Shown: positions 8,913 through 19,115 of the stretch, piece by piece
How positions within the stretch are numbered: position 1 is the first letter of the stretch
How the letters are laid out: each line of letters opens with the position of its first letter
Assembly: GCF_031127815.1 (NCBI RefSeq)
Contig: NZ_JARXHY010000005.1
Coordinates: 248,001-312,000 of the forward strand
Length of the DNA: 64,000 nt
Direction: 5' to 3'
Source of the DNA: Pelagicoccus sp. SDUM812003
GTDB lineage: Bacteria > Verrucomicrobiota > Verrucomicrobiia > Opitutales > Opitutaceae
Program-made: the position numbers and the translations under genes
Notes under the pieces: generated by a model
Database searches by the model: none
What the model was told of the DNA's origin: nothing
Seen by the model: only the letters and a program-made list of their open reading frames with translations

Positions 8913-9635
8913 ATGAAATCTCTCCCCCTTCTAACCCTCCTCGCCTGCTTGCTTCTGGCAGGTGACGTGTTCGCTCAACGCGCAGTGCAACCCATCCCCC
9001 GCGGCACCGAATTCGAATGGATGTCCATCGCGGAGTGGTACCGCCGCCACGCCGACGACGTCGAAGCCGCCAAAAAAGGCGAAGCGGCCATCGTCTTCGC
9101 GGGTGACTCCATCACCCAAGGCTGGGAATGGGCTCCCGCGTGGGAACGCGACTTCGCCCCTCTGCAACCCGTCAACATAGGGATCGGAGGCGACAAGACT
9201 GAGAACCTGCTCTGGCGCCTGCAAAATGGAGCCACCGGATCGCTGCGTCCCAAACTGGTCGTGCTGCTGATCGGCGTTAACAATTTTCTGCACAACGACG
9301 ATTCCGCCCAAGAAGTTTTCGCCGGCGTGAAAGCCAACCTAGAGCAGCTTCGCACCTCCTTTCCCGAAGCCAGGATTCTGACGCTTGGCGTCTTCCCCTA
9401 CGGACAGGAGCCCGGCACCAGAAATCGCGAGCGTGTCAAGGTTGTGAATACACTGATCGAAACCCTTGCCGACGACACCGTGACCATCCTCGATATTGGC
9501 GACGCCCTGCTCGAAGACGACGGCACCATCTCCAAGGAGATCATGGGGGACTTTCTTCATCCAACGCCGGAAGGCTACGAACGCATCAACGCCGCCATCC
9601 TGCCTACCATCAAAGCGCTGATCGAAGAGAACTAA
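8913..9635 (+). CDS. Secreted SGNH/GDSL hydrolase (acetylhydrolase-like)
   Basis: 240 residues with a signal peptide (MKSLPLLTLLACLLLAGDVFAQ). SGNH blocks are in order: GDSITQGWE (nucleophile Ser), NIGIGGDKTENLLWRL (Gly), LLIGVNNFLHND (Asn) and DFLHPTPEGY (Asp and His). This layout is that of platelet-activating-factor acetylhydrolase-like esterases used to deacetylate polysaccharides. It precedes a GH43 glycosidase by 51 bases, which suggests removal of acetyl groups from xylan-type chains. The start at 8913 is the ATG directly before the signal peptide. Confidence 0.87.
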   Translation: MKSLPLLTLLACLLLAGDVFAQRAVQPIPRGTEFEWMSIAEWYRRHADDVEAAKKGEAAIVFAGDSITQGWEWAPAWERDFAPLQPVNIGIGGDKTENLLWRLQNGATGSLRPKLVVLLIGVNNFLHNDDSAQEVFAGVKANLEQLRTSFPEARILTLGVFPYGQEPGTRNRERVKVVNTLIETLADDTVTILDIGDALLEDDGTISKEIMGDFLHPTPEGYERINAAILPTIKALIEEN

Positions 9636-9686
9636 CGTAGCCACATCTCCCCTCCTAGATAACTCACCGCCTACCCTATACTGTAG

Positions 9687-11264
9687 ATGATTCAAAACCC
9701 GATTCTCCCCGGATTCAATCCCGACCCATCCATCGTGCGCGTGGGCGAGGACTACTACATCGCCACCTCCACCTTCGAGTGGTTTCCCGGCGTGCAAATC
9801 CACCATTCGCGCGACCTGGCAAACTGGCAGCTGGTCGCCCGCCCGCTGGATCGTATCAGCCAACTGAATATGATCGGCAATCCCAATTCCGGCGGCATCT
9901 GGGCCCCTTGCCTCAGCCACTGCGACGGCACGTTCTATCTCATCTACACCGACGTGAAGCAGTGGGCGGACTCGCGCTACAAGATCACCCACAACTACCT
10001 GACCACCGCCCCGACTATCGAGGGCCCATGGTCCGAGCCCATCTACCTCGACTCCAGCGGCTTCGACGCTTCGCTCTTCCACGATGACGACGGACGCAAA
10101 TGGTACCTGAGCATGATCTGGGACCATCGGGTGGGCAAAAACCAATTCGCCGGCACCTTGCTTCAGGAGTTCGACGAAACCACCGGCAAACTGGTCGGGC
10201 CACGCAAAAACATTTTCCGTGGTACCGAGCTCAAACTCACCGAAGGTCCGCATCTCTACAAAAAAGACGGCTGGTACTACCTGCTCGTCGCCGAAGGCGG
10301 CACCTGGTGGGAGCACGCCGTCACCATGGCCCGCTCCAAAACCATCGACGGCCCCTACGAGGTCGACCCCGAAAATCCCTTTCTGACCTCCCGCTACAAC
10401 CTCGACGCCCCGCTGCAAAAAGCGGGTCACGCCTCGCTGGTGGAAACGCAATTTGGCACCTGGTACGCGGTTCATTTGTGCAGTCGCCCGCGCAAGGAAC
10501 GCCGCTGCATGCTCGGCCGCGAGACCGCTATCCAGAAATTCGAGTGGAGCGACGATGGCTGGCCACGTCTCGTTCAAGGGGGACGCGTGCCCGCAACCGA
10601 GGTCGACAACTCCGAATTCGAGGGCATCTCCTCGCCCGCCATGGACCGCAGCACGCGCCGTATCGAATTCGACACGACGCAGCTCGATCCACACTTTCAA
10701 AGTCTGCGACGACCGGTGGACTCCAGCTGGCTGGACCTCGAAGCGCGGCCGGGCTGGCTGCGCCTATATGGGGAGGAGCCGACCACCTCCAATTTCCGTC
10801 AGAGCCTGATCGCTAGGCGTATCCAAAGCTTCACCACACGCGCCACGACCTGTCTGGACTTCCAACCGGACAGCTTCAAGCAGATGGCTGGACTCGTCGC
10901 CTACTACGATACCAAAAACCACTACTATCTTCGCGTATCCATGGACGAAGGACTGGGCCGCCACATCGGTATCATCCGCTCCGACTCCGGACAGGATGGA
11001 GAAATTCCAGAGTGCGAAACCTCCCTCCCCAACGAGGGATCCGTCTATCTCCGCGCGGAAATCAAAACCGACGATCTCCAATTCAGCTACTCCCTCGACG
11101 GCGAATCCTGGCAGGAAATCGGGCCGGTTCTCGACGCCAGCATCCTTTCGGACGACTATTTCACCCTTGGCTTCACCGGGGCGTTCGTTGGACTCTGCGC
11201 CCAGGACCTGACAGGAAGGCGCGCCCCCGCGGATTTCGATTTTTTCCACTACGAAGAAATATAG
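9687..11264 (+). CDS. Glycoside hydrolase family 43 (beta-xylosidase/arabinofuranosidase type)
   Basis: 525 residues. The five-bladed propeller starts with NPILPGFNPDPSIVRVGEDY. Expected catalytic residues are visible: Asp13 (NPDPS), Asp127 (FDASLF) and Glu186 (TEGPHLY). A C-terminal beta-sandwich (from about residue 330) carries QMAGLVAYYDTKNHYYLRV, the pattern of the GH43 accessory domain found in XynB3-like beta-xylosidases. No signal peptide is seen, so it probably acts in the cytoplasm on imported xylo-oligosaccharides. It sits between two SGNH hydrolase genes on the same strand. Confidence 0.92.
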   Translation: MIQNPILPGFNPDPSIVRVGEDYYIATSTFEWFPGVQIHHSRDLANWQLVARPLDRISQLNMIGNPNSGGIWAPCLSHCDGTFYLIYTDVKQWADSRYKITHNYLTTAPTIEGPWSEPIYLDSSGFDASLFHDDDGRKWYLSMIWDHRVGKNQFAGTLLQEFDETTGKLVGPRKNIFRGTELKLTEGPHLYKKDGWYYLLVAEGGTWWEHAVTMARSKTIDGPYEVDPENPFLTSRYNLDAPLQKAGHASLVETQFGTWYAVHLCSRPRKERRCMLGRETAIQKFEWSDDGWPRLVQGGRVPATEVDNSEFEGISSPAMDRSTRRIEFDTTQLDPHFQSLRRPVDSSWLDLEARPGWLRLYGEEPTTSNFRQSLIARRIQSFTTRATTCLDFQPDSFKQMAGLVAYYDTKNHYYLRVSMDEGLGRHIGIIRSDSGQDGEIPECETSLPNEGSVYLRAEIKTDDLQFSYSLDGESWQEIGPVLDASILSDDYFTLGFTGAFVGLCAQDLTGRRAPADFDFFHYEEI

Positions 11265-11321
11265 CAGACCCACGTACTTAGTTGCTTGCAGTCCCATGCC
11301 CGGCGAACAGCCTGCGTGGGC

Positions 11322-12095
11322 ATGGCTGCTCGTCCTAAGCTTTGCCTAACCCTCCTCATTGCCCTGGCGATCGCCTTGGGTGGATCCTTGATAGGGAACT
11401 ACTTTCTCTTCAACAAGGCCATCGACTTCTACACCCGCGAAGCGGCCATTCGCATCGACCCAATCGACCTGAAACGGTACGCTCAGGAAAACGCCGAAGT
11501 CAGCTCGCGAGAGAAACAGAAGCCGCGCATCATCGTATTCGGCGAATCGCGGGCGAACATGTGGAGAACCGCAATCCCCGAAAATTGGGGCGACGTGGAA
11601 ATCATCAATCGCGGCATTGGCGGCGAAACGACCCCTCAGATCAAGGCCCGCCTGCGGTCGGACGTGCTCGCGCTCGATCCCGACCTCGTCATCATGCAAA
11701 TGGGCGACAACGACCTAAAAGCCATGGCCATGATGCCGGAACGCAAATCCGAGATCGAGCAGCAGACCTATCAAAACATCCTGCAAATCGCCCGCGCCAT
11801 CCGCAATTCGGGAGCGGAGGCGCTGATCACGACCATCTTTCCACCAGCCCCGATCGAGCTGCTCAGGACGCCGCTCTGGTCCGACGAGGTCAATCCCGCC
11901 ATCGACGCCTTGAACGAGCGTCTCCTGGCGCTAGACGAGCCGGCCATCACCGTGGTGGATTGCGACGTTTTTCTCCGCCAAGGCGACTACATCAAGCCGG
12001 AGTTTGCCATCGACACGCTGCACATGAAACCGGTCGGCTACCAGGCCTTGAACGAGGGCCTGGAAGAGACCGTAAAAGGCCTGCTGGCGAAATAG
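11322..12095 (+). CDS. Membrane-anchored SGNH hydrolase
   Basis: About 257 residues with one N-terminal hydrophobic segment (LCLTLLIALAIALGGSLIG) that could be a membrane anchor. SGNH blocks: IIVFGESRANMWR (Ser in GES rather than GDS), NRGIGGETTPQI, IMQMGDNDLKAM and DTLHMKPVGYQ. The second block closely resembles that of the other SGNH protein upstream. The start is uncertain: ATG 11322 was chosen, with GTG 11316 and TTG 11286 as alternatives. It may deacetylate sugars alongside the GH43 enzyme, but a lysophospholipase-like role is possible. Confidence 0.8.
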   Translation: MAARPKLCLTLLIALAIALGGSLIGNYFLFNKAIDFYTREAAIRIDPIDLKRYAQENAEVSSREKQKPRIIVFGESRANMWRTAIPENWGDVEIINRGIGGETTPQIKARLRSDVLALDPDLVIMQMGDNDLKAMAMMPERKSEIEQQTYQNILQIARAIRNSGAEALITTIFPPAPIELLRTPLWSDEVNPAIDALNERLLALDEPAITVVDCDVFLRQGDYIKPEFAIDTLHMKPVGYQALNEGLEETVKGLLAK

Positions 12096-12177
12096 TCCGC
12101 ACCCGCCAAGCTGCAGCCGGCCGTCACTCGCGCTCAGCTCCATTCTGTAAAATCTGGCAAACGGCCTGAAAAGCGTC

Positions 12178-12198
12178 GGTTTCCTTAACAAGGAAACC
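12178..12198. repeat. Perfect inverted repeat, possible terminator or operator
   Basis: GGTTTCCTT-AAC-AAGGAAACC is a 9-bp perfect stem with a 3-base loop, 82 bases after the SGNH gene. It is followed by mixed sequence and not by a clear T run. It may end the upstream message or be a protein-binding site for the HAF-repeat gene. Confidence 0.5.
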
Positions 12199-12229
12199 CT
12201 CTAGTTTCAAAATGAACGGCACTACTCAA

Positions 12230-12243
12230 CGGCTTATAAGCCG
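12230..12243. repeat. 14-bp perfect palindrome in the HAF-repeat gene leader
   Basis: CGGCTTATAAGCCG reads identically on both strands. It lies 110 bases before the HAF-repeat gene and could be an operator. A further imperfect repeat, GAGAAC-GCCA-GTTCTC, is at about 12320-12335. Confidence 0.4.
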
Positions 12244-12353
12244 ATCGGAATCAATAGCTTGCGGAGTGTAAAAAAACTGCTAAGGATAGTGGCGCATCTG
12301 ATGCATTTCTACGGCCCGAGAACGCCAGTTCTCAGTGTGCTTAGAGAAATATC

Positions 12354-13838
12354 ATGCGTACCGCATCCATCAGTCTCTCCCTCAACAAGCTGTTCAGCCT
12401 CGCGCTCATCGGTCTTTCGCTCGTGCCCGCCCTTCGCCTCGAGGCTCAGGTCAAGTACGAGCTGATCGTTCCCGACGTATACGGCAGCCTGCCGACTCAG
12501 ACCCAAATCCGCGGCAACGAGATCAACGAGCAAGGACAGACCCTGCTCAATCGCCTCGCCACCTTCGCTATTTGGGAAAACGGCAGAACCACCGCAATCG
12601 TCGACGCTCGCAGCGATTTCCCCGCCACCCTGTCCCGCCTCACCGCTTCCTCCATCAACAGCTACACCCAGGTCGTAGGCTCGAAGACCTACCTGGTTCG
12701 CGGCGAAAGCGGCATGAACTACCAGACGTTCCCCTTCTACTGGGACTCCACCAATGGGCTGGTCGACCTCGAGGACATCGGCGACCATGACGAAAACGGC
12801 GCCGGCTACACCACACTCTACGGCATCAACGAAAAGGGAGCGTCCATCGGCGTCACCCGCAGCTACCTCGATGGCGCTCCCATCGCCACCCGCGGTTTCG
12901 TGTGGTCCTTCGAAACGGGCCGCGTAGATATTCAGCCGCTCGACACGGTGGGCTTCGCGTCCTGCACCACTCCGAGCGCCATCAACGATCAGGGCACAGT
13001 GGTAGGCATCTACAACCGCTACTTCAGCGACTCCCCTGACCACTACTACGAAAATGGCTTCATCCACAGCGAAGCCTTCGGCACCCATTCGCTCGACGAA
13101 CTGGACGCCGCGTTCTTCTCCACCGCCAACCACACCGCTCGCGACGTCTCGAACGCGGGCCTCATCGTCGGAGAGCGCGGGCGCGAAGCCTACGTTTACA
13201 ACATGAACACTGCCCAAGGAACCGTGATCCCGGGCTTCGATGGCGGTCGCGGTCAAACCCGAGCCTACGCGATCAACGAACAGGGCGTGGTCGCTGGCTA
13301 CGGTGAGGTATTCGACCAAAAGGGCAAAATCGGCTACGCTCCCCTGCTCTGGACCGAGACGACCGGATCGATCGATTTAAGCGTCTTTCTCGCCAACCAG
13401 CCGAGCGAAGCGCTGCCGCAAGGTCTCGACCTTCTCGACTGCATCATCGCTCCCAAAAGCGTCAACCAGCAGGGACAGATTTCCGCTCAGCTCAGGGCGA
13501 CCAGCGGCGACAGTTTCAGTCGCGAAGTAGTGCTCACGCCCACCTCCGCCTTCAAGTGGACCGAGATGCGGCGCGCCACCGAAGACGGCAAGCCCGGCAT
13601 GCTGCTCTTCTACGACAAGGCCTCGCAGCAGGATACCATCCCAGCAGCCGCGATCGGACTCGAGCTGGAGTTCTTCTGCAGCGACGATATGAAAAGTTGG
13701 CAGCCACTGGACCTCGACGGAAGCGCTATTCGCTACGTCGAAAACGACAGCTCCATCGAGCTCTTCGTACCCTTCGAGACCTGCCTCTTCATCAAGACCG
13801 GCCTCAAAGCCTCGTCCGCCACCAACAGCGTCTTCTAG
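12354..13838 (+). CDS. Secreted HAF-repeat protein of unknown function
   Basis: 494 residues with a signal peptide (cleavage near LRLEAQ). The middle contains several degenerate copies of a roughly 50-residue unit ending in patterns such as GINEKGASIGV, AINDQGTVVG, DVSNAGLIVGE, AINEQGVVAGY and SVNQQGQISA. This is the HAF extracellular repeat, predicted to form a beta-propeller. The last 100 residues (SCSDDMKSWQPLDLDG-like segment) resemble a small C-terminal beta domain. No catalytic residues are recognisable. The protein is probably exported to the periplasm or cell surface. The 258-base leader contains three inverted repeats, suggesting regulation of its own. Confidence 0.75.
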   Translation: MRTASISLSLNKLFSLALIGLSLVPALRLEAQVKYELIVPDVYGSLPTQTQIRGNEINEQGQTLLNRLATFAIWENGRTTAIVDARSDFPATLSRLTASSINSYTQVVGSKTYLVRGESGMNYQTFPFYWDSTNGLVDLEDIGDHDENGAGYTTLYGINEKGASIGVTRSYLDGAPIATRGFVWSFETGRVDIQPLDTVGFASCTTPSAINDQGTVVGIYNRYFSDSPDHYYENGFIHSEAFGTHSLDELDAAFFSTANHTARDVSNAGLIVGERGREAYVYNMNTAQGTVIPGFDGGRGQTRAYAINEQGVVAGYGEVFDQKGKIGYAPLLWTETTGSIDLSVFLANQPSEALPQGLDLLDCIIAPKSVNQQGQISAQLRATSGDSFSREVVLTPTSAFKWTEMRRATEDGKPGMLLFYDKASQQDTIPAAAIGLELEFFCSDDMKSWQPLDLDGSAIRYVENDSSIELFVPFETCLFIKTGLKASSATNSVF

Positions 13839-13909
13839 AACCGAACGAGCTCCGGATTGCGCTCGCATTGGCTCGCTCGCTCTCCTAGACAGCGGGTCAC
13901 ACTGGTGCC

Positions 13910-14887
13910 GTGAAATTCCGAACGATCGTCGACATTCCCCCCCACCCCAAGCCCATCGCCCTGTCCGAACAGGGTCTGGCCCTCGGTTCGTGCTTCGCCG
14001 AATCGATCGGACAGAAGCTCCAAGAGGCGCTCTTTCCCATTTGTATCAACCCACTGGGTACGCTCTACAATCCGATCAGCCTCGCTGGACTGGTGAAACG
14101 AGCCCTCGAGCAACGTCCGTTTCAGGAGCAAGAGTTCTTCCTCTATCAAGAGCTCTGGAGACACTTCTCCATTCACAGCAACTTGGCCCGCACATCGCGC
14201 GAAGCGGCGCTTTCCCTGGCCAACCGCCAACTTTCCGAGCTCGGCCAGCGCCTTGCAGACGCCTCGTATTTGATCCTCACCCTAGGTTCCGCTTGGGCCT
14301 ACTGGCATCAATCAACCCAGCAATTCGTCGGGCACAACCACCGTCTTCCGCTTGAGGGTTTCGAAAAGCGTCTTCTCAGCGTGGAGGAGATCACCGGCGA
14401 GCTCGGGTCGATGCTGGCCCATCTCTCCACTGCGAATCCGCGCCTTCGAATCATCTGCAGCGTTAGTCCCGTCAAACACACGCGAGACGGATTGCGTCAG
14501 AACAACCTCAGCAAGTCCGCGCTGCTGCTCTCCCTACATAAACTGGAGATCTCGTATCCGAATATCTACTACTTTCCTGCCTACGAAATCCTTATCGACG
14601 AGCTGCGCGACTATCGGTTTTTCCGCGAAGACCTTGCCCACCCTTCCGATGCTGCGATCGACTACATCTGGGAACGCTTTATCCAATCGTCCGTAGACGA
14701 ATCGACCCACTCCACAATCCAAGAAGCGCAAGCCATACGGGCCACGTTTTCCCACCGTACCCAACATCCAGATACGATCGCCCACGCTCGCAGCCTAAAC
14801 GCACTGCGAAGCCGGATCGACCGCCTCGCGGCTGCAGGGATAGATGTCGACGCGCTGCGACAAGAATTGAAGCGTTTCGAAACATGA
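13910..14887 (+). CDS. GSCFA domain protein
   Basis: 325 residues with a GTG start at 13910. The family signature appears as LGSCFAESIGQKL near residues 25-37, followed by NPLGTLYNP and the TLGSAWAYW and SVSPVKHTRDG motifs. The GSCFA family adopts an SGNH-like fold; its biochemical role is not established. The gene ends in a four-base ATGA overlap with a PLP-dependent enzyme gene, which indicates translational coupling. No signal peptide is seen, so the protein should be cytoplasmic. Confidence 0.86.
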   Translation: MKFRTIVDIPPHPKPIALSEQGLALGSCFAESIGQKLQEALFPICINPLGTLYNPISLAGLVKRALEQRPFQEQEFFLYQELWRHFSIHSNLARTSREAALSLANRQLSELGQRLADASYLILTLGSAWAYWHQSTQQFVGHNHRLPLEGFEKRLLSVEEITGELGSMLAHLSTANPRLRIICSVSPVKHTRDGLRQNNLSKSALLLSLHKLEISYPNIYYFPAYEILIDELRDYRFFREDLAHPSDAAIDYIWERFIQSSVDESTHSTIQEAQAIRATFSHRTQHPDTIAHARSLNALRSRIDRLAAAGIDVDALRQELKRFET

Positions 14888-15876
14888 ATCCCTTGCTGCC
14901 AGAGGCAATCGCGAAACTGATCGACTGGTCTCTCGCTCGCACCACTCGATTCCACCAGCTCCCTAGCGGACTGACATATATCAAACGCGAGGACGAGTTA
15001 AGCTCCGGCGTCACCGGCTCGAAGCTGCGCAAATACGCCAGCTTGCTTCCGTATCTAGATCGGAACGAAATCAGGACCGTTGGCCTGATCGGCGGCCCCA
15101 ATTCCAACAACCTCGTAGGGATCCTTCAACTACTGAAGGAAAAAGGCGTCGAGCCGCTTTTGTTCCTTCGCGAAGCGGCGGATGCAAGGAAGCGTGGAAA
15201 CGCCCTTTTCCTATCGATGCTAGCCCCGCCGAATTCGATCCGACGCATCCCGCGATCCGAGTGGCAGTCCGTGGAAACCGTGGCGCAAGAACTGTTGCCC
15301 AAGGAAGCGAGCTTCCTCATTCCAGAAGGGGCTCTATGCTTTGAGGCTCTGCCCGGTGCCATGAGCCTCGCCAGCGATCTGTTGCGCAACGAAGCCGAAG
15401 ACGACACCTTCTTCGAGCGCATCTTCATCGACAGCGGGACGGGCATGAGCGCCATCGGCTTGCTGCTCGGATTGAGGCTGCTCGATCCACGCTGCCGACA
15501 AAGGGAAATCGTCATCACGCTCATCGCCGGCGAAGCAGAGAACTTCTTGGAACAACTGAGGCGATTCGAGCAGCGATTCGAAGGGAAGTTCTCACTGCCT
15601 CTGGGCGAGCGACCGAAATTCGTTTTTCTCGTTCCCCCAACTGCAGCCAAGTACGGCGCTACCAATGCCAGCGTATTGCAAGCCTGCCACCGCATCGCCC
15701 AAACGGAAGGCCTATTGATGGATCCGATCTATTCGGTGAAGCACTACCTCGCAGCGGAACAGTTCCTTCATGAGAACGATCAATCAACGCCTTCCCTTTT
15801 CATCTACAACGGAGGATCTCTAGGGATTTGCGGATTTCTGGACAGGCTATCGGACTCTTTGGACGGTGAGCAATAG
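14884..15876 (+). CDS. PLP-dependent ACC deaminase/D-cysteine desulfhydrase family protein
   Basis: 330 residues. The PLP lysine is expected in VTGSKLRKYASLLP, preceded by IKREDELSSG. GGPNSNNLVGILQ matches the substrate-binding loop of ACC deaminase-like fold-type II enzymes, and FIDSGTGMSAIGLLLG is the phosphate-binding glycine loop. The family degrades 1-aminocyclopropane-1-carboxylate or D-cysteine. Translation overlaps the GSCFA gene by four bases, a pairing that suggests a shared substrate pathway. Confidence 0.82.
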   Translation: MNPLLPEAIAKLIDWSLARTTRFHQLPSGLTYIKREDELSSGVTGSKLRKYASLLPYLDRNEIRTVGLIGGPNSNNLVGILQLLKEKGVEPLLFLREAADARKRGNALFLSMLAPPNSIRRIPRSEWQSVETVAQELLPKEASFLIPEGALCFEALPGAMSLASDLLRNEAEDDTFFERIFIDSGTGMSAIGLLLGLRLLDPRCRQREIVITLIAGEAENFLEQLRRFEQRFEGKFSLPLGERPKFVFLVPPTAAKYGATNASVLQACHRIAQTEGLLMDPIYSVKHYLAAEQFLHENDQSTPSLFIYNGGSLGICGFLDRLSDSLDGEQ

Positions 15877-15904
15877 GAGCTCCTCCAATCCAATGCCAAT
15901 CTAG

Positions 15905-15992
15905 AGTATCAGGCAATCCCCTACAACCGGCACGAGGGCACCGATCTTAGACAGAAACACCTAAGACCTGTTGTAATAAGATACCTGATACT
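15905..15992. repeat. Nested inverted repeats upstream of the TLDc gene
   Basis: AGTATCAGG at 15905-15913 is the exact reverse complement of CCTGATACT at 15984-15992. Inside lies a second pair, TCTTAG (15945-15950) and CTAAGA (15961-15966). The stretch is markedly AT-richer than the surrounding genes and lies 78 bases before the next start. It could terminate the PLP-enzyme message or regulate the TLDc gene. Confidence 0.5.
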
Positions 15993-16070
15993 TGGGTAAA
16001 AGAGTTATCAATTTGTAAATTTTTGTTCACAAACGGCTTAGGAGAGAGTAAGCTATTCTTTTGCAGAGAG

Positions 16071-16838
16071 ATGCGCACAGACTCCAAACAACAAGGCGGG
16101 TCCCTCTTGAAACTGTTCGCTGCAGGCCTAGCCCTGGCGATCGTCCCACTGTCCCCGGCATCGCCGACTCCCAGTCAAACCGAACAGCTTAGAGATTGGC
16201 TCCCGTACCAAAACGCTCAGTTCGAGCTCCTTTTCGGCTACTATCCCGATGGTGGCGAGGATGGGGAGCCGCTCGATTCCGTCGACCTGCATCGGGCCGT
16301 AGACAAGGCGGGCCCGACCGTCACTATCCTGAGCGTCAAAGCTCCCTACGACCGGCAGTCCAGAGTTATCGGCGGTTACAATCCGCACAATTGGAAGTCC
16401 TGGTTCGGCAAATACGAAAGCAACGCTGGGCGCTTCATATTCGATCTGGGGCGGGGGCTCAAATGGGAGAGGACTTCGGGCTCAGGGCCTTCCTACCATC
16501 GCGACCCTTCAGAGTACGGCTTGGAATTCGGACAGGGCGACCTAGTGATCAATCCCGATCTACGAAGCGGTTCCGCCCGCAATCACAGCTTCGGCGCAAA
16601 GAACCAGAGCTCTTCGCTGCTGGGCCAGTCCGGACCCTTTCAGATCGAAAGCATCGAAGTCTACCGCGTACGGCGAGGGCCAGCGCCGCTTTCGGATCAA
16701 CCCATGGTGTGGAACGTGACCCCTCCTGAAATTTCCCCGCCGCCGCCATCCGTTGTGGTTCCCGACGACTCCCATTTAGTCTTCGAACTACTGATCGTCA
16801 CCATCAGCCTCGCCCTTTTCAAGCGCTTGAAGCGCTAG
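16071..16838 (+). CDS. Exported TLDc-domain protein with VPD-type C-terminal anchor
   Basis: 255 residues. A signal peptide (about 11-31) is followed by a TLDc-like domain at about 80-200, seen in VIGGYNPHNWKSWFGKY, GRFIFDLG, YGLEFGQGDLVINPDL, HSFGA and FQIESIEVYRV. These correspond to the eukaryotic TLDc pattern GxYxxxxWxS, FLFSL, GLxFGGG and IExW. After a proline-rich linker (ISPPPPSVVV) the chain ends VPDDSH, a hydrophobic helix and KRLKR. This is like the VPDSG/PEP-CTERM sorting tails of Verrucomicrobiota that are cut by an exosortase-type enzyme. ATG 16071 is chosen because of a purine-rich GCAGAGAG just before it. Function unknown. Confidence 0.72.
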   Translation: MRTDSKQQGGSLLKLFAAGLALAIVPLSPASPTPSQTEQLRDWLPYQNAQFELLFGYYPDGGEDGEPLDSVDLHRAVDKAGPTVTILSVKAPYDRQSRVIGGYNPHNWKSWFGKYESNAGRFIFDLGRGLKWERTSGSGPSYHRDPSEYGLEFGQGDLVINPDLRSGSARNHSFGAKNQSSSLLGQSGPFQIESIEVYRVRRGPAPLSDQPMVWNVTPPEISPPPPSVVVPDDSHLVFELLIVTISLALFKRLKR

Positions 16839-16954
16839 GCTCGTTCGGCTGGCGTCACCAAGCGAACTGAATGAAGCCCATCTTGCGCGATCGGCGCGGG
16901 AGACGGATGAGCCGCGGCGCTCCTGATTTGAATGGAGAGCGACTAGAAAAAAAA

Positions 16955-16982
16955 GGAGCGACCCTCTTTCGAGAGTCGCTCC
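16955..16982 (-). terminator. Intrinsic terminator of groEL
   Basis: Read on the minus strand, GGAGCGAC...GTCGCTCC forms a stem extended by a CTC/GAG pair around a short loop, followed directly by eight T. It lies 34 bases after the groEL stop. Confidence 0.93.
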
Positions 16983-17016
16983 AAATCGAATAGAAAACGG
17001 TGTATCGAGGCTAGGC

Positions 17017-18669
<1,653 letters not shown>

Positions 18670-18717
18670 TTAAAATTGGTTACGTTTTTTTGCAGTTACT
18701 AGTTTATCTGGAAGCGA

Positions 18718-19026
18718 CTAGCTTTCGATAACGCCGAGGATGTCGTCCTCGCGAACAAGCAAGTAGACTTCGCCGTCGATCTTGACTTCGGTGCCACCGT
18801 ACTTGCTGGTGAGAACGCGGTCGCCAACCTTCACGTTGAACTCGATAGCCTTGCCATCGCTGTCCTTCGCGCCAGTGCCTAGGGCGATTACTTCCGCTTC
18901 CTGCGGCTTTTCCTTGGCGGAATCCGGGATGTAGATGCCACCACGCATTTGCTCGTCTTCTTCGATGTGCTTGATAAGCACGCGATCACCTAGAGGTTTT
19001 ACTTTCACTGATGTTGATGCGCTCAT
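18718..19026 (-). CDS. groES: Co-chaperonin GroES
   Basis: 102 residues. [21 protein letters not shown] and [14 protein letters not shown] (mobile loop region) and [16 protein letters not shown] are typical of the 10-kDa chaperonin lid. The gene is between dnaK and groEL on one strand. The N-terminus has a few extra residues (MSASTS) compared with the usual start. It caps the GroEL ring during folding. Confidence 0.97.
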   Translation of the reverse strand: MSASTSVKVKPLGDRVLIKHIEEDEQMRGGIYIPDSAKEKPQEAEVIALGTGAKDSDGKAIEFNVKVGDRVLTSKYGGTEVKIDGEVYLLVREDDILGVIES

Positions 19027-19071
19027 TTTTGAGTTTTCGGTTTGTTAGAGATTACAATTGGTTGAGCAGGC

Positions 19072-19102
19072 GAGACGCTGCGCGAAAACCACGCAGCGTC
19101 TC
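19072..19102. terminator. Long GC-rich hairpin between dnaK and groES
   Basis: GAGACGCTGCG at 19072-19082 pairs perfectly with CGCAGCGTCTC at 19092-19102 around a 9-base loop. It lies 13 bases after the dnaK stop. No T run follows on the minus strand, so it may be a weak terminator, an attenuator, or a 3' stabilising structure rather than a full stop to transcription. Confidence 0.6.
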
Positions 19103-19115
19103 TAAATTTTGAATA

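Noticed and set aside
9339-10700. 453-codon open frame opposite GH43
   Set aside because: GH43 motifs are complete on the plus strand; this is an antisense shadow.
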